NCBI GenBank assembly: GCA_032433595.1 | Contig: JASWJB010000389.1 | Coordinates: 1-35,118, forward strand | DNA from: Conoideocrella luteorostrata | Taxonomy: Eukaryota; Ascomycota; Sordariomycetes; Hypocreales; Clavicipitaceae | DNA: 35,118 nucleotides | Direction of reading: 5' to 3' | The notes under the pieces: model-generated | Seen by the model: only the letters and a program-made list of their open reading frames with translations | Databases searched by the model: none | What the model was told of the DNA's origin: nothing | Program-made: the position numbers and the translations under genes | Shown here: piece by piece, positions 12,201 to 21,271 of the stretch | Position numbering within the stretch: the stretch's first letter is position 1 | How the letters are laid out: each line of letters begins with the position of its first letter

Positions 12201-12570
12201 CTTTACCGTTGCTGGTGAAGTCAACGGCGCTGGTAGACCGACGTGCAACAGCTAGAGATTGATCCCGGAGGACGAGCTGGCGACTCTGTAGATGCTGATG
12301 TTGATATGGATGAGAAGGAAGAGTCTTGTCGCGGGAAGATGGTTTTCGCTGAGCAGAGGTGGTTGCCAGTTTTGAAAAGGAAGGAAGGGACGGCAGTTTC
12401 GGCAGACTTGGGCGCGGAATGCGAAATGATATCCGTGAAATATACAAAGCCACGAGGATGAACACGACTATGACTGTAGCGAGCCACGTGCTTGGGGCGA
12501 CGTTGATGCTGATAAGTGAAACGTTGTTGTTCACGGTGACGAACGAAGGCATGGAGCCGGTGATGAACAT
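11941..12570 (-). other. Overlapping upstream reading frame with a membrane segment
   Basis: A 209-codon open frame begins 370 bp upstream of the chosen start of the downstream membrane protein and runs 260 bp into it in another frame. From an internal Met it reads MPSFVTVNNN, then a clear hydrophobic span WLATVIVVFILVALYI and a basic/proline stretch RIPRPSLPKLPSLPSF. The first 70 residues look like genuine membrane protein; the rest resembles off-frame sequence. I found no good splice donor that would join this frame to the downstream gene. It may be a long uORF, a missed first exon or a sign of a frameshift in the assembly. Confidence 0.3.
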
Positions 12571-14199
12571 GTGGCGGTGTGCTCGGAAACAGAGGAATCC
12601 CTCGTTCTGTCGGCTGTAACGAGGCTAACAGAGAGAGAGAACCCTTGATCACTTTGAGTCTAGGATCCCCCTTCCCCCCGCGTTGTTCCGCAAGACAGAG
12701 TGCGTTACCGATTCACTGCGCTCCTTGCCTCTCTGCAGAAACCTTGACCAGGTGGCGGGCCTTGCACCTGGTTCCTCCTCAGAACTCTGGGTCGTCCGAT
12801 TGCTGATAAAACTCCCACCGTCTCCCCAAACTCAGGGCTGATTACCCTTTGGTTTCGCAGGAAAGCAGGTTTCAGTGGCCAGAATATCTTCTTGTGTGTT
12901 GTGGTCGCCGACTTCTGTCTGATAGTCCGCAAGCAAGATACTGGCTTGGATGTAAGGCTCCCCAGCAGATGAGAGGAAAAGAGGTTGTCAGAGAAAGAAA
13001 AACCAGAGGCCATGTACGTCCGGAAGGGGGGATGGAAGAGGAAATACAATCCATTGGACATGAGAGCATCGCTGCAAACTCGCCCACCCACACCCTGGGT
13101 CTCTTGTTCGGGCCTCAGTTGGCCATTTACGGACTCCCAAGAGTGGTGAACCTTGCCCTCTCCGTACAGAGTGCTCTAGTGCTTCTATGCTGCACTCCGC
13201 AGGCACAATGGAAATCGGGAGGTTGGGGCGACATGGGGGGCGAGAAGTGGGGTGGAGGGGACGCCAGCACCAAAAGCATTGGCATCCAGCACCAACGGTC
13301 CCCAAAATGAGGAATGCTGGGCCAATCATGCTCCCGGCCCGCCCATCCGCATTGGGCTCCGTGTCGCAGAACGATGCGCAGGGCTTTGGACTGCCGACAG
13401 AATTGGCTGGCATCTGCCCTTCGGGGCGAGCCTTCATGACTACCACGGAGTGTGGATGCAGTGGAAGTGTGGATGCAGCTGGAACGAGGGACTCCTGTTA
13501 TCTTTTGTTCAAATCCTCCCCGTCGATGATATGATGTTTGGCCGCCTGTTGTGCTCCATACAATGACAGGTACCCTGATTTGACAACCCGCGCAAATAGA
13601 CTTACAGATGTTGGGGTGGGTCACACAACGCTTGCCTGCCTACCTGCCTACCTGCCGTTGGTTACCCTCACCTCCCTTCCCCCACCACCCTAGGCTGTGA
13701 TCCTGTGTGCCTGTCAAGGCGGCTCCAAACACTAGCACGGGGCCATCGGCGAGCTTATTACGGAGTACGGAGTACTCAACCTCTAGATTATTGCCTCCCC
13801 CCCCCGGGCTAGCTACAGCTACAATTTGGCCAACGAGTGGCGTGACGAATGTGCTTAGACCCTACGAATCAATCAAGTATTGCAGGTCCAGTACGAGAAT
13901 ATCCCAAGTCGCGCAAACACTTGCGTTGAGATCTTTGTGTCATAATCATATATTTCCGCTGTTTCTTTATCCTCGCCGTGGTAAGTTGCCTTTTCGCAAA
14001 ACCGGCCAATCAATGAGCGGAACCTTGGCTTCTTACTTATACCCAGCAAAGCAACCCTTCTTCCATGCAAACTGGCCCCGTGGCCACGATGAGATATCAG
14101 TATGTGCGCCATTAAAATCATAAATACAAAATGAGTACGGAGTGCAAGCTTGAGCTTTACCAGATCACATCATTGCTCGTAACCCGGTAGCCGCCGCAA
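12571..14199. other. Intergenic region
   Basis: About 1.6 kb upstream of the membrane-protein gene and downstream of the USP gene. Open frames on both strands are short and have no recognisable domains. It includes a C-rich TGCCTGCCTACC microsatellite near 13631-13655, a C10 run at 13797-13806, and a CGGAGTACGGAGTACTC motif at about 13759-13777. No gene can be supported. Confidence 0.65.
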
Positions 14200-16502
14200 T
14201 TAATCAATCTTCGCATTCGCCAAGCTTCTCGCTGCCGGATTGCTCAAGTTGTTTATTTGCTTTACGGCTTTTTGCTTGTATTTGCTCTGCTTTCGAAGCT
14301 TCTTTCTTGCCACCATGACCGGAACCGAGCTCTTGGTGACCAAATAGTTGGAAAATGATCCCAGAATCACTCTGCTCACTCTGTTAGCTTCTTGATTCAC
14401 AGGGTCATCAATGACAGTGGTACTTACCCTTTCAAGGCGCTACGCCCTCGGCTCCCGATGACTACCAACGTGGGATTGATCAAATCAATCACTTCTGTGA
14501 TCAGGTGCCGCGGATTCTTGCAGTGAAGTACTTCTACAATTACCCTCACTTGTAGGCGCGTCTTTCTTAAAAGTCGCAGTATTTTATCCGTCATTTGCAG
14601 CACAGCCCGGGACCGCTCCTCCACCGCTCTCTGAGTGTCACCCCTTTGCGAAGGCGCCGGGGACGATCCTGGTGTCCGGCGGCCGGTAGAATCTGCCCGC
14701 GATTGAAGCGCTGAAGCGCGTTTAAGTTCGAGGACGGGAGATACCGGAGCGGGTACGCCCTTGGCATTTGCCACCGTGTTGATAGCAGCTGCTTGCTCCC
14801 TCATCGCCTTAGGGTCGTCCGGTACAAGCGATCCTTCACTCGTCGCGATGCCGGCTTCTTCATCAACGCAGTACATGGCAATCAGGGTATCGCCGTCCCG
14901 TAAAACGGTTCCGATTGCCCACTCCAAAGCGTGAGTAGATTCGTCGCTCAGATCAGTTGCCACCAAGTATTTTCGCAGTCTTTGGTTATCTTCCTCCGCC
15001 GCTTGGGCAATTTTAGTGTAATCTCCACGGTAGATGATACGGATCGAACGATGAGAGTCTGGGGCAGCCAGAATATTTGTCATGGAAAAGGAGAGCTTTT
15101 GCGCCCTCTTGATATCATCCACATCTGCTTCCTCGTCCGAGTCGAACACGGACTGTGTGGCAGAAGTAGGATTCTGGTCATAGCTAGTATTGGGATGAAT
15201 GCCTCCCCTAGAGGGTTTAACAGTATCGCCCGAAGAATTTGTAATCTTGATCTCTGGCTCCAATAATGATCTGTAGCTATAGTTTTGACTCTGTTGCGAT
15301 GCGATTTTCGATCCTGACAAGTCATTAGTCATTCGTGCGAAAACATCCCGTGATGCGAGGTGGATAAACCTCAACATTCTTAGATACTCACTTTCTTCAT
15401 CTGCAGCAGCTAATAAGCTCAATGATTTCCGATTACCTTTACCAGGGCCAGAGTGAGCCGTGTTATCGTCCTCTCCTTCATGGGCGTCTGGATTCAACGA
15501 TCGGGGAGCCGTCTTACGGCCACGATCTTCGTCGTCAGAAGACAGCGGTTCATCTTCTTCACTAGATTCAAGATGCTCGCCATCTGGACCAAGATAGTCT
15601 TTGATCAGTCGGCCTTCGCCAACTTCATCCGATCGTTTGCGCATTGGTAGCTGCGCCAAGCTTCCACTGGAAAACGCCAAGTTGGCGTCCGACAATCTGC
15701 GATAGGCGCTGCTTATGTCTACAACCTGCCCGTCATCCAGCATCGCCTTGTTCGGGGGCAGGAGAGATTGAAAAGCAGCAGGTGACCGAGACCGAGCTTC
15801 CCATCGGTCATGGGGGGACTTGGACTTGTTCTGGCCCAAACGTCCGGTAGCAGAAGAATTGCGCCCTCTATCGCCCGGTAGTTGCAAACTACTTAGATCC
15901 GCATTTCGAAGAGCTTCTCCCAACGCTCCACTTGAAAGCCTTTTACTACTGCCACTTGGAGGCAATCTCTTGGCTCCGTGGTTTCCGGAATACTGAGGAA
16001 GGATGCCTGAGAATTGATATTCTGATGTTCGATCAAACCGATTCGCAGCGCGGGGTCCGAAGTCAGCAGGCTTGAATGCAGCATCTGATCCACGCCTTGG
16101 TTGAAGTGAGCCCTGAGACGATGATGAATGAGTCTTAAAGATGGGCTCGTTCGGGGAAGCAGGGCTAGAGCTTCTGCCATGGATCGACCCAGGAGGTGAA
16201 GGAGCGTGAACGTCGAGCATGCTTCGCACAGGTGCTTGCGTCGTAGCAACTGGGCCATCTACATCCAGCATGCTTCTCACCGGAGCCTGCATTGTTTGGG
16301 CCTGTGATGAGTGTTCGGGTTCTTCATCTATATCCAGCATGCTCCTAACAGGTGATCGTGGGGCAGCGGCGTACGGAGAGGAAGAGCGCATCCGTGTTGG
16401 AGACGAAGTTTTGTTAATGTTTTTGTTCTCTAAGAGTGCAAGCACCTCTTGCCTCTCCATGTCAAGCATGGCATCGATGCTCATTGGACGATGGCCCGAC
16501 AT
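14200..16502 (-). CDS. Universal stress protein (USP) domain protein with long disordered N-terminus
   Basis: Start MSGHRPMSIDAMLDME at 16502; the last intron is 14372-14427 (56 bp, GTAAGT...GAGCAG) and the stop is at 14200-14202. The translation is 748 residues, or 722 if the internal 78-nt segment 15314-15391 is also spliced out (GTGAGT donor, CTAAT branch, GTCAG acceptor, no stop and divisible by three); splicing seems likely. Residues 1-480 are Ser/Pro/Arg-rich and disordered, with three PVRSMLD(V/I) repeats near the N-terminus. The USP fold starts about 510 in unspliced numbering (KYLVATDLSDESTHALEWAI), carries a Pro/Ser-rich insertion, and ends with LVVIGSRGRSALKG then VILGSFSNYLVTKSSVPVMV. 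This matches the ATP-binding consensus G-2x-G-9x-G(S/T), and the last intron splits it. USP proteins of this type bind ATP and are linked to stress responses; the target here is unknown. Confidence 0.92.
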
Positions 16503-18282
16503 TTTGACGGCGGGATGGAACGAAATTGTTTGGTGGTAGGTCGGTGCTATGGAGGATAACCAAGGTAGCTTGCAAATATTTTGCGACTACCACGATAAGA
16601 GGCGTTGACTGCCAAGGACTTCCGATACTGTCGGATAGAGTTGATAGGCGTCGTAGGCAGATGTAGTGATTTATTAGGTTTGTGGGAAGGCGGCCAGTCG
16701 GTGTAGAGCTTAGCGAGGGAGCTTTTGGAGGACACGACGCTTCGTCGAATCAAATTGGGGCCAAAATGGCATTGTGCCTATCCGAAATGCCGACTAATCC
16801 CAACTCTGACAGTTGCCAGATGCCGCCAGATGATCCACGAAATGGTTATAGTCCTGCACGTAGACGGGGTTCTTCCAAGGTCGTTATGACGGGGCCTGTA
16901 AGATTGTCGCCCTCTGTCGTGGTGAATGTAGTGACAAGGTCGGGAACGGAGCGTTGATGGCGTTGCAACTTCGACTGTCGGGATAAGAACAGATGTCGAT
17001 AGAGGAAGGAAAGAGGAGGAGGAGAAGGAGACGGAGACAAAAGGTGGTGGGACTAGGACTGATCGGCCCAATTCGCAATCAAATGCGATGTCGCCTGCGT
17101 CGTACGAAGCAGCTTGGCATGAGCCTGGAACGTGAAAGAAGCGAGGAGACGGGCTTGAAGATTACGGAGTAGTGGGGAGAGAAAGCGCAAGACACGGGCT
17201 GGTACAACTACAATAAAGGCTGGACACGCTTAAGAAGAGCTAGAACGGCTGGGGCAGAGAGTGGAGAGGGGAGGGGCACATGGGCTTCTGGGCAACTCGG
17301 CTGCCTTGCGTCGGGCGACAGAGAATATAGGGACCGTGGGTCTCTCGCTACTGGTTTCGGCATCTACTCGCCGCTTCCTCCTTCATGCATGCATCATCGC
17401 ATCAAGCCATTACCAGTAGTCATCCTACCATCTTGAACCAACACAATGAATACCATGTTTGCCCCTGGTGCTTCCTGGGGGGGTTGACATGTTTTGGTGC
17501 TACTAGTACTGCTAAGAATCAAGCGACGTTTAATTCAAACCACACGCTGCGTTCTCTGGCTGTACTCAATACTCCGTAGTGGCGCTAGACTGCTCCTATA
17601 AAAACTGGCCTTGCTCAGTCGGGGGTACCTAGTTGGTCGATTCACTGCAACATAACACTGCCACAACGAAACTTTACCGCGGCGTTGCGAGGAGAAAGCA
17701 ATATGCACCCGTCACGCTCGATATTGCCAATACGACACACCACGACTCATAATGGCGGACTAATCGCTCTTCCTTGCTGTGCTCATGGCAGCTCCCAGTT
17801 GTAGATGATCTGCACTAAAGGCTAATAGAAGCTTAAAAGACGGGGTACGGAGAAGAGTTGGCGAGTGATCACATGATCAGCTACTTCTTGTCCCCGCAGG
17901 ATTACACAGTTTGAAAAGTACCTATAGTAATATTAGCTACAGGGTACGGAGTACTCCGTACAGAGCTGTTCATTGCGCTTATGCGTTAAGTGGACTAGTA
18001 AGGCAATGCTAGAGATTATTCTAGGTCAATTGCGTTAGCAGGGAGTCTGAGAACGTTGAGGGCTTCATGATGGTCAAGGGGATGCCGGGAGTACATGGCT
18101 GATAATGCTTGTAAGTGATCTCTGCGAAGGATTCGCAAGTAGTTTAGTAAATGCCCATTTTCTGCTTTGAATTCCGCTTCTAATTTACAGGTGCTCTTCC
18201 AGCCGCATATGGTGATAACGCTGCAGACGGCTATAGCCTGTCGTGCAGAAGTATTGTACAATTTGACGTCCATCTGCCGCAT
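16503..18282. other. Intergenic region upstream of the USP gene
   Basis: About 1.8 kb. It contains the USP promoter and, on the minus strand near 16990-17060, a pyrimidine-rich leader-like stretch. There is a perfect 18-bp palindrome GTACGGAGTACTCCGTAC at 17944-17961. Short frames, including one just downstream of the uS7m stop (18016-18282), have no recognisable content. No gene can be supported. Confidence 0.65.
17944..17961. repeat. Perfect 18-bp CGGAGTAC palindrome
   Basis: GTACGGAGTACTCCGTAC reads identically on both strands. It is the most complete example of a motif family scattered through the intergenic parts of this window, with further copies at 13759-13777, 23360-23376, 25598-25616, 27975-28000 and 33130-33139 among others. 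Its role is unknown. Confidence 0.85.
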
Positions 18283-19491
18283 TTACATCTTCTTCTTCAC
18301 TCTGAGTTTCCTTGAGCCTACATTGGCTCGGGCGGCAGTACCGAGTTTGTGCACCTGCTTTCTCTTCTCCCATACCCCGGATCTGCCTTCTACAACTGCG
18401 ATGATCTCCTCCGCAATGCGATGCGGGAATTGCTTTTTGCCACTGCCCTTTGAGGGTTTCTTTTCGATCACATCCAGAACCCACTTGATCGCCATCCGTC
18501 TTCTCTGACGAACAGCCAACGGCACGGGCAGCTCCAAGGCGCGACCACCACCACCAGCTCCTGCAATATTGCGCACCTTCAACAAAGGTGCCACCGAGTC
18601 GATAGCGATAGTTATGTACAGAACGGGGTTAAGAGGAAGGTGAGACGCCGGCGGTGTGCCGGGAAGCAGAGGAAACTTCGGACTGTAGATAGGGGCCGGG
18701 GCGGTTCTGAGGAAATTCATCACCATCGCGACATTCTGCGCACGTCACGGATCAGCAAAAAGACTTAAATCTAGTAAGAATGAAGGGTTCTAGTACCCTC
18801 TGCGCAACACTAAGCTTGCCGTCTCTCATAAGTAAGCGGGTGAGCTGCTCTAGCACTGGGTGATACCTTTGCTTCATGTTGAAACCCTCAGGGTAGGGCT
18901 TTTTCGGCAGCCCAAATTTGTGGCCCGGGTTTTGAATATCTCCAATCTCACTGGTAGATAACTTCGAAGATTCGGTGACTGAACCTTCGGCAATAAGAGC
19001 CTCTGCTTGCGCTGGAGGTGGAATGGTACCCTCACGATAGAGAGCTTCTTCCTGAGCAGCAGTTAATCCTCCCTCCCTTGCGCTCGTAGTGGGTCGGCCG
19101 CCGTAGAATATTTGTTCGAGGGTTGCGTCGTCTAGAGTCTCGATATGTGAGCTGTCGGAAAACTCGCTTGTCTAATCGCTTCAGTCAGTCCAACACCCTA
19201 GAGCCCACTTTGCCAACCAGATTTTCTCACTTGCTCCGCAGCATTTCCTGCCATTGACTGGCTAGAGCTCGTAACAGAAGCATTGGCCTCTGATATAGCC
19301 GCATTGGCGTTGTTGGGGGCTTTGTCTTTCGGTGCATTACCCGTTGTTATCGTTCGTTGGCTATTTGTATCGGCAGAGTATACTCGACAGACGGTAGATG
19401 ATATAAAGGGGTTGCTCTTATGCGTCACAACGGGCCGGGTGCGCACTGCCAGAGTTCTGCACACGCCCCATACCCGCGCTCTTGGAGACAT
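18283..19491 (-). CDS. rsm7: Mitochondrial small-subunit ribosomal protein uS7m
   Basis: Three exons: 19491-19231, 19171-18797 and 18735-18283. The introns are 19172-19230 (59 bp, GTGAGA...GATTAG) and 18736-18796 (61 bp, GTACTA donor, CGCAG acceptor). All joins are in phase 0, giving 362 residues. The N-terminus MSPRARVWGVCRTLAVRTRP is basic and lacks acidic residues, as expected of a mitochondrial import signal. A variable acidic linker follows, then the S7 domain at about 190-362: RYHPVLEQLTRLLMRDGK, NVAMVMNFLRTAPAP, DSVAPLLKVRNIAGAGGG, ELPVPLAVRQRRRMAIKW, and a basic tail KLGTAARANVGSRK. uS7 nucleates assembly of the head of the small subunit by binding the 3' domain of the small rRNA. The GTACTA donor is unusual but the exon join is strongly supported by the protein. 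Identification is firm. Confidence 0.94.
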
Positions 19492-20590
19492 CGTGATGCT
19501 CCTGTCGGCACTTAACAGTTCTGAATTGAGGTCGAGACCGTATCGTATTCGCGTGACCACTACCAAAATTTACCACCGCTCTGCAACATAGAACGTAACG
19601 GAACAACAATCGGTCCGGTGGATGTCTGGAGCCAGGGTCATTACATAAGCGTACTTTCTCGCGGACAGGGCTATACAACAGTACACCGGTCTCTGCATGA
19701 CTTGTGCTTAACAGTTAGGCATGAAAATTTGAAACAAAAGCTCCGGTCTCGCGCCGTTCTACCTGAACGATAGCATCTGGAATGCTCTCCGCGGAGTATG
19801 CGGCATTTTATCCCGGCTCATTTTGTCTTGTGTTTTAGGCATTTCGACGATGAGTACGGAGCACGGAGTACAGATCATGAGCCTATTATTGGCTGAGACC
19901 TCTCAAGTCTACTAGTACTCCACACAGAGATTGATAACTCTGCAATTGATATTTGTAGCTAGGAGCATAAAAAGACAAAACGACAGGAGAAGGAAAAAAC
20001 AGAAGAGAAAAGGAAAAAATGGAAAAATCTTACGTTGTAGGATAATACTCCTTTCATCGAATGAACAGACAGGTTTCTCTCAATTTAAACTGCGCCTAAC
20101 CAAACTTATCCAATTCCCTTCCTTCCCAAGACCCTCGTCCCAATGTCCCGCTATCGTTACAACTCTTCGAAAACCTGCTCGCTACCGTTCGTCAGTTTTG
20201 AAGACGTGAAAGCAAGAATCGTTCCGACCAAGAACTATGAAAAAAACAACGAGGTTGCCAACCGTTCGGCATCAAGGGGCTTCGACTGAGCCCTAAGTCG
20301 TACAGTCGATACTGAAACACAAATATAGCATGTCCTTTGCTGGTATCATTCTGCATATTCCCCTATGAAAAAAAAAGAAAGAAATTCTTGCGCCGTTCCA
20401 ATGTTGTTTTCTTTTTCCGGTGCTAGGAGCACATTTCGTTAACTCTCCAAACTCCAGTCACGACGAACTCGCCGAGAGAGCACAAGAAACAATTAAAACG
20501 ACATAACTAAGCTGGTGATCCGGACAACCCAAAGCAGCACGGAGAAACTTTGTTGTAAGGCTGTGCTGATAAGGAGGGAAACTCATGCCA
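19492..20590. other. Intergenic region
   Basis: About 1.1 kb between the uS7m start and the stop of the small dsRBD-like gene. It should carry the uS7m promoter and the 3' UTR of the small gene. It contains CGGAGCACGGAGTAC near 19857 and A/G-rich runs at 19970-20030 and 20366-20384. No further gene was recognised. Confidence 0.65.
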
Positions 20591-21020
20591 TCACCAGGTA
20601 TTCCAGGTCTGGTTGGTTGGACCATTTGCTCCAACGAGCCAGTTGAATGCACGTTCTGCAGCATCTTCCCTGGCATTGTTGAGGTTTTTGCCGTCATACC
20701 AATATCTTGCCGTCAGTGTTTTCCCATGAACCGTTACTCTGCTGGACCAGGCTGTGCGTCCACCTGGAGGTTCACGGGTCAGTTCCGCACTTTATTCAAT
20801 TCGAGGCTCGATAAGTTATGTGGGGGCACGTCATACCTCGGCGATCAGATACGATTTGGAAGATTGGAGACAGAAGTTGAGCATCCCGACAAAGCTCTAG
20901 CGAATACAATTAGTCGATGGATAGACAATGTCCTGATAAACTTGCCATACCTTCCAGCCGCTCTTGCCATGATGGAGTACTCGAGCCGCTGGACATGCTG
21001 GTGGTTGGGGATGGAGTCAT
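20591..21020 (-). CDS. Small dsRNA-binding-fold-like protein
   Basis: Three very short exons: 21020-20951, 20896-20837 and 20763-20591. The introns are 20897-20950 (54 bp, GTATGG, branch GACTAAT, GCTAG) and 20764-20836 (73 bp, GTATGA...CTCCAG). The spliced product is 100 residues, or 92 from a second in-frame ATG at 20996 that has the better context (A at -3). Key blocks in the spliced frame are SWQERLEELCRDAQLLSP, IFQIVSDRRGGRTAWSS, RVTVHGKTLTARYWYDG and NAREDAAERAFNWLVG. This is the order of a dsRBD: helix, P-x-(F/Y) start, three strands, and a C-terminal helix with the AxxxAAxxA pattern. The basic KKxAK motif of canonical dsRBDs is replaced by NNARE, so RNA binding is uncertain. A TATA box lies upstream at 21265-21271. 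Function unknown; gene structure well supported by reading phase and protein pattern. Confidence 0.82.
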
Positions 21021-21264
21021 TGATGATACGGTTTGCGCGGCACTGGAAATTGAACTTTGCAAGGGACGGATATGACAACCGTCTCAGCTCTTGCAGAAGT
21101 TCGAAGTATGAGGGTAATAAAGAGTTATAAGAATCAGATCAGGTGAGAGACTGGCATGAAAATGATCGGGAATGTTAGACACAGCGTGGAGTCTGCGTGG
21201 ATTGCGATACCGGCCGAGTCTCAGGGGTCTAGAAAGCGCTCAGTAGAGGAGCCACTGGAGAGTC

Positions 21265-21271
21265 TTATATA
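21265..21271 (-). promoter_or_regulatory. TATA box of the small dsRBD-like gene
   Basis: The minus strand reads CATATATAAGACTC here. Transcription would start about 30 bp downstream (around 21235), giving a leader of roughly 215 nt before the ATG at 21020. It is the clearest TATA element seen near any gene in the window and supports an independent promoter for the small gene. Confidence 0.55.

Noticed and set aside
18016..18282. 88-codon frame directly after the uS7m stop
   Set aside because: Same strand but no start context, domain or intron; most likely 3' UTR of uS7m.
20458..20697. 79-codon minus-strand frame beginning MTAKTSTMPGKML
   Set aside because: It overlaps the third exon of the dsRBD-like gene in another frame; the spliced frame has the recognisable domain pattern.
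20585..21130. 181-codon plus-strand frame
   Set aside because: Antisense to the dsRBD-like gene, crosses its introns and has no domain.
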